Shown piece by piece: positions 18,763 through 26,514 of a stretch of 64,000 nucleotides of DNA. Both the position numbers and the translations under genes were made by a program. Where the stretch lies: positions 434,001 through 498,000 of the forward strand of contig NZ_BMUI01000002.1 in NCBI RefSeq assembly GCF_014650115.1, in the 5' to 3' direction. Below the pieces are notes generated by a model that saw only the letters and a program-made list of their open reading frames with translations, was not told the DNA's origin and ran no database searches. This DNA comes from Streptomyces olivaceoviridis. GTDB lineage: Bacteria; Actinomycetota; Actinomycetes; Streptomycetales; Streptomycetaceae. The first letter of the stretch is position 1. The number at the start of each line of letters is the position of its first letter.

Positions 18763-19434
18763 GTGCACATCGTCATCATGGGCTGTGGAAGAGTGGGTTC
18801 CGCTCTTGCCCAGACCCTGGAGCAACAGGGACACACGGTCGCCGTGATCGACCAGGACCCCACCGCCTTCCGTCGGCTGGGCCCGGGATTCGGGGGTCGC
18901 AGGGTCACCGGTGTCGGCTTCGACCAGGACACCCTGCGCGAGGCGGGCATCGAGGAGGCCGGCGCCTTCGCCGCCGTCTCCAGCGGCGACAACTCCAACA
19001 TCATCTCCGCGCGCGTGGCACGCGAGATGTTCGGCGTGGAGAACGTGGCCGCCCGCATCTACGACCCCCGCCGTGCCGAGGTCTACCAGCGCCTGGGCAT
19101 CCCCACCGTGGCCACGGTGCGCTGGACCGCCGACCAGATGCTGCGCCGGCTGCTGCCCTCCGGGGCCGAGCCGCTGTGGCGCGATCCCACCGGTGGGGTG
19201 CAGCTCGCCGAGGTGCACGCCTCCCCGAAGTGGGTCGGCCACAAGATCAGCAAGCTCCAGGAGGAGACGGGCGTCCGGGTGGCGTTCCTGACCCGCCTGG
19301 GCGAGGCGATCCTGCCCACCTCGCAGACGGTGTTGCAGGAGGGCGACCTCGTGCACGTGATGATGCGGACGGACGACGTGGACAAGGTCGAGGCGGCGTT
19401 CGCCGGTGGCCCGGAAGAGGAGGGCGGTCACTGA
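18763..19434 (+). CDS. TrkA/RCK-domain potassium uptake regulatory protein 1
   Basis: The product is 223 aa. A Rossmann RCK_N domain opens with HIVIMGCGRVGSALAQTLEQ (GxGxxG) and an acidic end of strand 2 (VIDQDP); RCK_C covers ~140-220. Such cytosolic gating subunits bind NAD(H) or ATP, sometimes c-di-AMP through RCK_C, and control K+ channels or transporters. The GTG start has GGAAGGA five bases upstream and is preferred over an upstream TTG at 18742. Its stop overlaps the ATG of the second RCK gene (TGATG), so the two are coupled and probably form a heteromeric complex. Confidence 0.9.
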   Translation: MHIVIMGCGRVGSALAQTLEQQGHTVAVIDQDPTAFRRLGPGFGGRRVTGVGFDQDTLREAGIEEAGAFAAVSSGDNSNIISARVAREMFGVENVAARIYDPRRAEVYQRLGIPTVATVRWTADQMLRRLLPSGAEPLWRDPTGGVQLAEVHASPKWVGHKISKLQEETGVRVAFLTRLGEAILPTSQTVLQEGDLVHVMMRTDDVDKVEAAFAGGPEEEGGH

Positions 19435-20102
19435 TGAGGGTCGCCATTGCCGGGGCCGGCGCCGTCGGCCGCTCGATCGCGGGCGAGCTGCTGGAGAACG
19501 GCCACGAGGTCCTGCTGATCGACAAGGCGCCGACCGCCATCTCGGTCGAGCGCGTCCCGCAGGCGGAGTGGCTGCTCGCCGACGCCTGCGAGATCACCTC
19601 GCTGGACGAGGCGGCGTTGCAGCGCTGCAACGTCGTGATCGCCGCGACCGGCGACGACAAGGTGAACCTGGTCGTCTCGCTGCTCGCCAAGACGGAGTAC
19701 GGCGTTCCGCGCGTCGTGGCCCGGGTGAACAACCCGAAGAACGAGTGGCTGTTCAACGAGGCCTGGGGCGTCGACGTCGCCGTCTCCACCCCGCGTCTGA
19801 TGTCCGCCCTGGTCGAGGAGGCGGTGAGCGTCGGCGACCTGGTCCGGCTGCTCCGCTTCAGCCACGGCGACGCCAACCTCGTCGAGCTCACCCTGCCGGA
19901 GGAGTCGGCGCTGGCCGGCACCCAGGTCGGGGACGTGCAGTGGCCGGAGGACACCTCCCTGGTCACGATCATCCGCGGCACCCGGGTGCTGACGCCCTCC
20001 AAGGAGGACTCCCTGGAGCCGGGCGACGAACTCCTCTTCGTGGCCGCGCAGGCCCGGGAGGAGCAGCTGGAGGACCTGCTGTCGGTGCGGCGGGAGGACT
20101 GA
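19434..20102 (+). CDS. TrkA/RCK-domain potassium uptake regulatory protein 2
   Basis: The product is 222 aa. RCK_N has RVAIAGAGAVGRSIAGELLE and LLIDKAP; the second half has the RCK_C pattern ending LEPGDELLFVAAQA. It is a paralogue of the gene before it, joined by a TGATG overlap. No TrkH/KtrB membrane subunit lies here, so the partner is more likely the divergently transcribed KimA-like permease or a transporter elsewhere. A very strong hairpin follows. Confidence 0.9.
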   Translation: MRVAIAGAGAVGRSIAGELLENGHEVLLIDKAPTAISVERVPQAEWLLADACEITSLDEAALQRCNVVIAATGDDKVNLVVSLLAKTEYGVPRVVARVNNPKNEWLFNEAWGVDVAVSTPRLMSALVEEAVSVGDLVRLLRFSHGDANLVELTLPEESALAGTQVGDVQWPEDTSLVTIIRGTRVLTPSKEDSLEPGDELLFVAAQAREEQLEDLLSVRRED

Positions 20103-20106
20103 CCGC

Positions 20107-20154
20107 ACGACGACGAAGGGCGCCCTTGCCGCCAAGGGCGCCCTTCGTCGTCGT
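20107..20154. terminator. Bidirectional terminator with perfect 22-bp stem
   Basis: Arms 20107-20128 and 20133-20154 are perfectly complementary with a CCGC loop. It lies between the converging trkA pair (plus) and the DUF3159 gene (minus), 5 bp after the trkA stop. It is one of the strongest stems in the window. Confidence 0.92.
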
Positions 20155-20174
20155 AAGTTGCCGGAGGGGCCGGC

Positions 20175-20927
20175 CTAGCTCTCCCGGCGGTGTCGGCCGC
20201 CGGCCGCCTCGGCAGCGGCCTTCCTCTCCTCGGCCGCCTTCTCCTCCGCCTCCATCTCCGCGAACACGTCGATGGGCGCGGGCGCCTTGGCGAGGAAGAC
20301 CCAGGTCAGCCACACCGCCAGCAGGAACGGCGGGATCTTCAGGATGACCAGGACCCAGCCGAGCTGCGCGGTGTCGGCCCACCAGTACAGCGGGAAGAGG
20401 ATCGCGCACTTGGCGAGCAGGATCAGGCCCCAGGCCCAACTGGCCTTGGCGTACGCCTTCTTGCGGCCGGGATTGCGGGTGCGCCAGGAGAGGTTCTCCT
20501 TGAAGACCGGGCCGAGGACGACACCGATCAGGGGCACACCGGCCAGCGTCGTGACGATGTAGGCCAGCGCCAGGCCCAGCGTGTACAGCATGCCGGGGAG
20601 GTAGAAGTCCTTGGCGTTGCCGGTGAACATCGCGAACACGACGCCGAAGGCCACGCCGAAAACACCGCTGAAGGCGTGCTTGACGGTGTCCTTCATCGCC
20701 AGCCGGACCACGACCAGGATCAGCGACAGGGCCAGCGCGGCGATCGCCGCCATGTGCAGGTTCTTGTTGACCGTGAAGATCGCGACGAAGAGCAGGCCCG
20801 GCAGGACCGTCTCGACCATGCCGCGGACCCCGCCGAAGGCCTCGAACAGCGCCGCCTCGGTCACCGCGCGGGCGTCGTCGGGCTGAGTCTGGTCGGTGTC
20901 TTGGGTCGGCTTGTCGAGGGACGTCAC
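20175..20927 (-). CDS. DUF3159 family membrane protein
   Basis: The product is 250 aa. A charged N-terminus (DDARAVTEAALFEAFGGVRG) precedes about six hydrophobic segments (VLPGLLFVAIFTV, AALALSLILVVVRLA, GVAFGVVFAMFTG, GLALAYIVTTLAG, LILLAKCAILFPLYW, ILKIPPFLLAVWLTW) and ends in an Ala/Glu/Lys helix. This fits DUF3159, an actinobacterial membrane family of unknown function. The GTG start lies 3 bp after the stop of the OB-fold gene, so they form one operon, an arrangement I recall as conserved next to the TrkA pair. Confidence 0.85.
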   Translation of the reverse strand: MTSLDKPTQDTDQTQPDDARAVTEAALFEAFGGVRGMVETVLPGLLFVAIFTVNKNLHMAAIAALALSLILVVVRLAMKDTVKHAFSGVFGVAFGVVFAMFTGNAKDFYLPGMLYTLGLALAYIVTTLAGVPLIGVVLGPVFKENLSWRTRNPGRKKAYAKASWAWGLILLAKCAILFPLYWWADTAQLGWVLVILKIPPFLLAVWLTWVFLAKAPAPIDVFAEMEAEEKAAEERKAAAEAAGGRHRRES

Positions 20928-20930
20928 CGG

Positions 20931-21329
20931 CTACTCCCGTCCGAGGGGTCGCAGTTCGTATTTCGGGTTGAACAGCACCCGGCGGCCCCGGCTCATCGAG
21001 ATCCGGCCCGATGCGATCAGCTTGCGCCCCGGTTCTATCCCCACGATGGAGCGCCTGCCGAGCCACACCACGTCCAGCGCGGCGGAGCCGTCGAACAGCT
21101 CGGCCTCCAGGGCCGGGACGCCGGCGCGCGGGCGCAGGGTGACCGTGCGCAAGGTACCAGTTACGGTGACGATCTGTCGGTCGTGACAGTCACCGATCTT
21201 CGTGCACCCGGCCGTCTCCGCGTCCTCGCGCAGCTCCTCGGACTCCAGGTCCTCCTGCGACGAGGAGAGCCGGTCGAGCATGCGCCGGAACCGGCCGGCC
21301 TGCTTTTCGGAACGAGGAACAGCAGTCAT
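20931..21329 (-). CDS. OB-fold nucleic-acid-binding protein
   Basis: The product is 132 aa. The N-terminal helix (RRMLDRLSSSQEDLESEEL) is followed by an OB-fold of the RecG-wedge/tRNA-anticodon type, with IVTVTGTLRTVTLRP, EAELFDGSAALDVVWLG and LIASGRISMSRGRRVLFNP, and ends KYELRPL. A single Cys pair (GCTKIGDCHD) is present. It probably binds single-stranded nucleic acid; no enzymatic motif is visible. Co-transcribed with the DUF3159 gene. Confidence 0.8.
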   Translation of the reverse strand: MTAVPRSEKQAGRFRRMLDRLSSSQEDLESEELREDAETAGCTKIGDCHDRQIVTVTGTLRTVTLRPRAGVPALEAELFDGSAALDVVWLGRRSIVGIEPGRKLIASGRISMSRGRRVLFNPKYELRPLGRE

Positions 21330-21426
21330 ACCTGAAGCGTACCGGGGTGCGCCGACAGGGCCGTAGCGCAGCTCACTCCCGCAGCGGCGGCTCTTCCCCG
21401 GGGGCTGCTCTTCCCCGCCGGGCGGT

Positions 21427-22146
21427 TCACATCTCGAACCGGTACCCCATCCCCGGCTCGGTGATGAAGTGCTTCGGGTGCGACGGGTCCGACTCCAGCT
21501 TCCGCCGCAGCTGGGCCATGTACACCCGCAGGTAGTTGCTCTCGGTCCCGTACGACGGTCCCCACACCTCCTGGAGCAGCTGCTTCTGGCTGACCAGCCG
21601 GCCGGTGTTGCGGACCAGCACCTCCAGCAGGTGCCACTCGGTCGGGGTGAGCCGGACGTCTTTGCCGGCCCGGTTGACCTTCTTGGCGGCGAGGTCGACG
21701 GTGAAGCCCTCGGTCTCCACGGTCGTCACGTCGTCCTCGCCCGGCCCGGCCGGCTCGGCCCGGCGGACGGCGGCCCGCAGCCGGGCCAGCAACTCGTCCA
21801 TGCCGAACGGCTTGGTCACGTAGTCGTCGGCGCCCGCGTCGAGCGCCTCGACCTTCTCGTCGGAGGAGTGGCGGGCGGACAGCACCAGGATCGGCACCCG
21901 GGTCCAGCCGCGCAGCCCCCTGATCACCTCGACGCCGTCCATGTCGGGCAGGCCCAGGTCGAGGACGATCACGTCGGGGTGGCGGGAGGCGGCGAGTTCG
22001 AGCGCGGTCCTGCCGTCGGGGGCCGCGTCGACCTCGTATTTGCGTGCCTTGAGGTTGATCACGAGGGCGCGCACGATCTGCGGCTCGTCGTCGACCACGA
22101 GCACCCTCGTGGAGGTCTGGGGGGACCCCCCAGCCGGGCTCACCAT
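21427..22146 (-). CDS. kdpE: KdpE-like OmpR-family response regulator
   Basis: The product is 239 aa. Receiver domain residues are DDE near 19-21, the phospho-Asp in VIVLDLGLPDMDG, Ser/Thr in LVLSARHS and Lys in YVTKPFG. A winged-helix DNA-binding domain follows (LTPTEWHLLEVLVRN, ending LRRKLESDPSHPKHFITEP). The ATG overlaps the end of the KdpD gene by 7 bp. KdpDE respond to low K+ or osmotic stress and usually drive kdpFABC, but no kdpFABC lies within 20 kb either side, so targets are elsewhere. The first codons are made of a GC-rich palindrome that looks like an inserted repeat. Confidence 0.88.
   Translation of the reverse strand: MVSPAGGSPQTSTRVLVVDDEPQIVRALVINLKARKYEVDAAPDGRTALELAASRHPDVIVLDLGLPDMDGVEVIRGLRGWTRVPILVLSARHSSDEKVEALDAGADDYVTKPFGMDELLARLRAAVRRAEPAGPGEDDVTTVETEGFTVDLAAKKVNRAGKDVRLTPTEWHLLEVLVRNTGRLVSQKQLLQEVWGPSYGTESNYLRVYMAQLRRKLESDPSHPKHFITEPGMGYRFEM
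22117..22133. repeat. Palindromic CTGGGGGG/CCCCCCAG element in the kdpE 5' end
   Basis: A 17-bp near-perfect palindrome CTGGGGGGACCCCCCAG encodes part of the variable N-terminus (SPAGGSPQTS). It resembles short GC-rich palindromes dispersed in Streptomyces genomes, and a related one interrupts the ABC ATPase gene at 24927. Confidence 0.6.
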
Positions 22147-24698
22147 GTGGCCTGCCTTTCCGGTTCGGTACGGGACTCCCCGGCGGGGAGGGGCTCGGGA
22201 CGCGGTCCTGCGGCGCGCAGGCTCAGCACCATGGTGAGCCCGCCGCCCGGCGTGTCCTCGGCGGTGAGGGTGCCGCCCATGGCCTCGGCGAAGCCCCGGG
22301 CGACCGCGAGGCCGAGCCCGACGCCGGCACCGCGCGGAGCGTCACCGTACCGCTGGAAGGGCTCGAAGATGCGGTCCTTGGCCTCGTCCGGGACGCCCGG
22401 GCCGCGGTCCACCACGCGCACCTCCACGCGGTCGGCGATGGCGCTCGCGGCCACCAGGACGCGCCGCCCCTGCGGGCTGTACTTGACGGCGTTCTCCACC
22501 AGGTTGGCCACCGAGCGCTCCAGCAGTCCGGGATCGACGGCGACCATGGGCAGCGTCTCGGGCACGTCGAGCTCCACGCTGTCCTCGGGTACGCCGCCCA
22601 GCGCCATCGGCACGACCTCGTCGACGTCGATCTCGCGGATCAGCGGGGTGACCGTGCCCGTCTGGAGGCGGGACATGTCCAGGAGGTTGCCCACGAGGTG
22701 GTCGAGCCGGTCGGCGCCCTCCTCGATGCCCTCCAGCAGCTCCGCCTGGTCCTCCTCGGACCAGGCGACGTCGTCGGAGCGCAGGGACGACACGGCGGCC
22801 TTGATGCCAGCCAGCGGGGTGCGCAGGTCGTGGCTGACGGCGGCCAGCAGGGCGGTGCGGATGCGGTTGCCCTCGGCGAGTGTGCGGGCCCGGTCGGCCT
22901 CCTCCTTCAGGCGCCTGCGGTCGAGCACGACGGCGGCCTGGGCGGCGAACGCGGCGAGCACCCGGCGGTCCGCCGCGGGCAGCACCCGCCCGGTGAGCGC
23001 GAGCGCCATGTGGTCGCCGACGGGCACGTCGACGTCGGCGTCCTCGGGGCGGTCCAGCGGCGGCCCGAAACCGGCGCGGCCCGCGCACGTCCACGGCGCC
23101 ACGTCGCTCGCGCGCTCCAGCAGGGCGGCCGACTCCATGGCGAAGGTCTCGCGGACCCGCTCCAGCAGCTCCTCCAGGCTCGTCTCGCCCCGCAGCACGT
23201 TCCCGGCCAGGAAGGAGAGGATCTCGGACTCGGCGCGCAGCCGGGCGGCCTGGTGGGTGCGCCGGGCGGCGAGGTCGACCACCGAGGCGACCGCCATCCC
23301 CACCCCGAAGAAGATCGCGATGGCGACGATGTTCTTGGGGTCGGCGACGGTCAGCCGGTGCAGCGGCGGTGTGTAGAAGTAGTTCAGCAGCAGGGAGCCG
23401 AAGGCCGCGGAGGCCAGCGCGGGCAGCAGGCCGCCGAGCAGGGCCGCCGCGACGGTGACGGCCAGGAACAGCAGCATGTCGTTGGCGAGGCCGAGGTCGA
23501 CGGTGTTCAGCAGCACCGCGAGGATCGCGGGACCGGCCAGACCGACCGCCCAGCCCCAGATGATCCGGGCCCGCCCGAGCCGGCCGCCCCGGGCCACGGG
23601 CAGCCCCCGGCCCTTGGCGACCTCTTCGTGGGTGACGATGTGCACGTCCAGGTCGGGGCCGGATTCCCGGGCGACGGTGGCGCCGACGCCGGGCCCGAAG
23701 ACGTACTGCCAGGCCTTGCGGCGGGAGGAGCCGAGCACGATCTGGGTGGCGTTGACCCCGCGCGCGAAGTCGAGCAGGGCGGCCGGGACGTCGTCGCCGA
23801 CCACGTGGTGGAACGTTCCGCCGAGGTCCTCGACCAAGGTGCGCTGGACGGCCAGCTCCTTCGGGGAGGCCGAGGTCAGCCCGTCGCTACGGGCGATGTA
23901 GACGGCCATGACCTCGCCGCCGGCGCCCTTCTCGGCGAGCCGGGTGGCCCGGCGGATCAGGGTGCGCCCCTCGGGGCCGCCGGTCAGGCCCACCACGATC
24001 CGCTCGCGGGAGCCCCATATCGTCGACACCCGGTGCTCGCTGCGGTAGGCGTTGAGGTACGCGTCGACCCGGTCGGCCACCCACAGCAGCGCCAGCTCGC
24101 GCAGGGCGGTGAGGTTGCCGGGGCGGAAGTAGTTGGACAGGGCCGCGTCGACCTTGTCCGGCTGGTAGATGTTGCCGTGGGCCATGCGGCGGCGCAGCGC
24201 CTGCGGGGACATGTCGACCAGCTCGATGTCGTCGGCCCGCCGTACGACCTCGTCCGGGACGGTCTCCCGCTGCCGCACCCCGGTGATCGACTCGACCACG
24301 TCGCCGAGTGACTCCAGGTGCTGGATGTTGACGGTGGAGACCACGTCGATGCCGGCGGCCAGCAGCTCCTCCACGTCCTGCCAGCGCTTGGTGTTGCGGG
24401 AGCCGGGGATGTTGGTGTGGGCCAGCTCGTCCACGAGGGCGACGGCGGGCGCCCGGCGCAGCACGGCCTCGACGTCCATCTCACCGAAGACGGCACCCCG
24501 GTACTCCAGCTGCCTGCGCGGCACCTGCTCCAGACCGTGCAGCATCACCTCGGTGCGCGGCCGGCCGTGGCTCTCCACCAGCGCGACCACGCAGTCGGTG
24601 CCCCGCTCGACCCGGCGGTGCGCCTCGGAGAGCATCGCGTAGGTCTTGCCCACGCCCGGTGCCGCACCGAGGTAGATCCGAAGCTTGCCGCGTGCCAT
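22140..24698 (-). CDS. kdpD: KdpD-like sensor histidine kinase
   Basis: The product is 852 aa, full KdpD length. The N-terminal KdpD domain has a Walker A (YLGAAPGVGKTYAML) and Walker B-like VDELAHTNIPG; a universal-stress-protein domain follows (~220-360, IVVGLTGGPEGR). Four membrane helices (DUF4118) cover ~385-490, then a GAF-like region, HisKA with phospho-His in AVSHDLRTPLAG near 620, and a C-terminal HATPase (NLVENAVKYS, DRGPGVP, GVGLGLAVARG). It senses K+ and turgor, with c-di-AMP binding to the USP domain known in some species. ATG is well defined; the gene overlaps kdpE and is monocistronic upstream. Confidence 0.93.
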   Translation of the reverse strand: MARGKLRIYLGAAPGVGKTYAMLSEAHRRVERGTDCVVALVESHGRPRTEVMLHGLEQVPRRQLEYRGAVFGEMDVEAVLRRAPAVALVDELAHTNIPGSRNTKRWQDVEELLAAGIDVVSTVNIQHLESLGDVVESITGVRQRETVPDEVVRRADDIELVDMSPQALRRRMAHGNIYQPDKVDAALSNYFRPGNLTALRELALLWVADRVDAYLNAYRSEHRVSTIWGSRERIVVGLTGGPEGRTLIRRATRLAEKGAGGEVMAVYIARSDGLTSASPKELAVQRTLVEDLGGTFHHVVGDDVPAALLDFARGVNATQIVLGSSRRKAWQYVFGPGVGATVARESGPDLDVHIVTHEEVAKGRGLPVARGGRLGRARIIWGWAVGLAGPAILAVLLNTVDLGLANDMLLFLAVTVAAALLGGLLPALASAAFGSLLLNYFYTPPLHRLTVADPKNIVAIAIFFGVGMAVASVVDLAARRTHQAARLRAESEILSFLAGNVLRGETSLEELLERVRETFAMESAALLERASDVAPWTCAGRAGFGPPLDRPEDADVDVPVGDHMALALTGRVLPAADRRVLAAFAAQAAVVLDRRRLKEEADRARTLAEGNRIRTALLAAVSHDLRTPLAGIKAAVSSLRSDDVAWSEEDQAELLEGIEEGADRLDHLVGNLLDMSRLQTGTVTPLIREIDVDEVVPMALGGVPEDSVELDVPETLPMVAVDPGLLERSVANLVENAVKYSPQGRRVLVAASAIADRVEVRVVDRGPGVPDEAKDRIFEPFQRYGDAPRGAGVGLGLAVARGFAEAMGGTLTAEDTPGGGLTMVLSLRAAGPRPEPLPAGESRTEPERQATW

Positions 24699-24833
24699 GG
24701 CCCCATTGTCTTCCCGTGCATGTCGCCTGCGCAGCGTCGACCCTACGGCCCGCGATCACGGCGAACGGAACGGGGAGCGGGAGCGGCGGGCAACTTTGAC
24801 GGAACCCTGATGAGAACCCGCCGGGCGGCGCGC

Positions 24834-25562
24834 TCAGTCCTCGGTGATCTCCCCGTCGCGCAGCTCCAGCACCCGGTCGGCCAGGTCCAGCAGGGTCGCG
24901 TCGTGCGTGGCGACCAGCGCCGTGACCCTCCCCCAGTGCCCCAAAGGGCCTGGGAGGTGCCCCCAGCTGTGGACGACGGCCCGCAGCAGCTCCATGACGG
25001 CGTGCCCGGTCTCGGCGTCGAGCTGGCCGGTGGGCTCGTCCGCGATGAGCAGGGCGGGCCGGTTGGCGAGGGCCCGCGCGATGGCGACCCGCTGCTGCTG
25101 GCCGCCGGACAGCTCGCCGGGCCGCTGGGCCGCGTGCCCGGCGAGCCCCACGAGGGAGAGCAGCAGCTCGACCCGTTCCTCGCGCTCACGCGGGTCGGCA
25201 CGACGCAGCCGCAGCGGTACGCCGACGTTCTCGGCGGCGCTGAGGATCGGGATGAGCCCGAAGGACTGGAACACGAACCCGACCCGGTCCCGGCGCAGCC
25301 GGAGCAGCTCGCTCTCGCCGAGCCGGGCGAGGTCCCGCCCCTCGACCTCCACCCGGCCCTGGTCGGGGGTGTCCAGCCCGCCGACGATGTTCAGCAGGGT
25401 GGTCTTGCCGGACCCCGACCGCCCCTTCAGGGCCACGAGTTCCCCCCGGGGCACCTCGAAGGACACCCCGCGCAACGCGTGCACGGCGGCGGCCCCCACC
25501 CCGTACGACTTGTGCACGCCCTCGACCCGCACCATGGTCTCGGTGACCACACGCCCGCTCAT
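24834..25562 (-). CDS. ABC transporter ATP-binding protein (MacB/LolD-like), with in-frame repeat insertion
   Basis: The product is 242 aa. Walker A GRSGSGKTTLLN, Q-loop VFQSFGLIP, signature LSGGQQQRVAIARAL, Walker B LLIADEPTGQLD, and H-loop VATHDATLLD are all present. It belongs to the lipoprotein-release/macrolide export group. The ATG follows GGGGGAGG. Between the D-loop region and the H-loop strand lies an extra ~14 residues (HSWGHLPGPLGHWG) coded by a palindromic repeat, absent from usual homologues. No permease gene is adjacent, so its partner is elsewhere or lost. Whether the insertion harms ATP hydrolysis is unknown. Confidence 0.88.
   Translation of the reverse strand: MSGRVVTETMVRVEGVHKSYGVGAAAVHALRGVSFEVPRGELVALKGRSGSGKTTLLNIVGGLDTPDQGRVEVEGRDLARLGESELLRLRRDRVGFVFQSFGLIPILSAAENVGVPLRLRRADPREREERVELLLSLVGLAGHAAQRPGELSGGQQQRVAIARALANRPALLIADEPTGQLDAETGHAVMELLRAVVHSWGHLPGPLGHWGRVTALVATHDATLLDLADRVLELRDGEITED
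24927..24966. repeat. REP-like palindromic element inside the ABC ATPase gene
   Basis: The element contains CCTCCCCCAG and CTGGGAGG arms around a GCCCCAAAGGGC-type core and a second CCCCCAG. It resembles short dispersed GC-rich palindromes of Streptomyces, usually intergenic. Here it is in-frame. Confidence 0.65.
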
Positions 25563-25603
25563 ACCGCCTCCCCCGGTCGACCGCGCATCAGTATCACCGG
25601 TCA

Positions 25604-25645
25604 GGGCCGCGCCCCGTAAGGGGCACGGAGAACCGCGCGAGCAAC
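25604..25645. repeat. Dispersed Streptomyces-type repeat with CCCC-GTAA-GGGG core
   Basis: The sequence GCCCCGTAAGGGGC followed by a GGAGAACCGCGCGA stretch matches, from memory, a highly repeated intergenic element of Streptomyces chromosomes (CCCCGTAAGGGGCGCGGGGA type). It lies in the 189-bp gap before the ABC ATPase gene. Confidence 0.6.
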
Positions 25646-25704
25646 GAGGACGGACCCGCACCCGGCGCCGGCCGGGCACCCCGACGGCGCGCCCGCGCAG
25701 GAGA

Positions 25705-25733
25705 ACGGGCCGCACCCTGAGGGCACGGCCCGT
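25705..25733 (-). terminator. Hairpin after the DUF3710 gene
   Basis: Arms ACGGGCCG (25705-25712) and CGGCCCGT (25726-25733) form a perfect 8-bp stem 18 bp beyond the DUF3710 stop, with an inner CCCT/AGGG pair. Confidence 0.6.
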
Positions 25734-25751
25734 GTATCGCTGCCGAAGCCG

Positions 25752-26513
25752 TCAGCGGACTTCCGTGATCTCGGGGCCCCGCTGCAACTGCCCCATCCCG
25801 CCGGAGAACCGCGAGCCCTCCTCCTGCTGGACCCCCTCGGGGACCATCTGCGCGTCGTTCGGCAGCTTGAGGACGATCGGGTCGCGCGGGGCCATCGGAC
25901 CCTCGCCACGGACCACGACGGTGTCCCGGAAGATCTGCTCCAGCAGCCCGGCGGCCTGCGGCTGCACCGCGCCCTGGCCGGAGATCACCCCGCGCAGGAA
26001 CCACCGCGGGCCGTCCACGCCGACGAACCGGACGACCTGGAAGCCGCCGGTGCCGTCCGGAAGCTGCACCGGAACCTGCGCGCGCAGCTCCCAGCCCAGC
26101 GGGCCCTCGACCTCGTCGACGATGCCACCCTGCTGGGTGATGCCGGACGCGATCTCCTCGCGGACCTCGCCCCAGATGCCCTCGCGCTTGGGCGCGGCGA
26201 ACGCCTGGAGCTGGATGGCGCTGTCGCGCAGCACGACGGTCGCGGCGACGATGGCGTCACCGGCGACCTCGACCCGCAGCTCCATGCCGTCGACGCCCGG
26301 TACGAACAGACCGCCGAGGTCCACGCGGCCCTCGGCCGGGTCGCGTACCTCGCTGCCGTCCCACGGACCGTCGGGCCGGGGCCCGGGCTCAAGCCGGACG
26401 CGCTCGCGCTCGGCCTCCTCCTCGTCCGCCTCGGTGTCGACGCTGTCGACGACCTGCTCGGCCTCGCCGGCCGCGTCCTCGGCGGCACCCTTCTTCTTGC
26501 GACGTCCGAACAC
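25752..26513 (-). CDS. DUF3710 family protein
   Basis: The product is 253 aa. A basic start (VFGRRKKKGAAEDAAGE) and an acidic coiled segment (DTEADEEEAERERVRLE) precede a beta-rich domain with GPWDGSEV, VDLGGLFVPGVDGMELRVEV and RFVGVDGPRWFLRGVISG, the DUF3710 pattern. It is an actinobacterial protein of unknown function. GTG follows GGAAGGA and starts 1 bp after the dut stop, a conserved dut-DUF3710 pairing in Streptomyces as I recall. Probably cytoplasmic. Confidence 0.85.
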   Translation of the reverse strand: MFGRRKKKGAAEDAAGEAEQVVDSVDTEADEEEAERERVRLEPGPRPDGPWDGSEVRDPAEGRVDLGGLFVPGVDGMELRVEVAGDAIVAATVVLRDSAIQLQAFAAPKREGIWGEVREEIASGITQQGGIVDEVEGPLGWELRAQVPVQLPDGTGGFQVVRFVGVDGPRWFLRGVISGQGAVQPQAAGLLEQIFRDTVVVRGEGPMAPRDPIVLKLPNDAQMVPEGVQQEEGSRFSGGMGQLQRGPEITEVR

Positions 26514-26514
26514 G

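Noticed and set aside
24834..25562. ABC ATPase as a pseudogene because of the insertion
   Set aside because: All nucleotide-binding motifs remain and the insertion is in-frame, so it is kept as a CDS.
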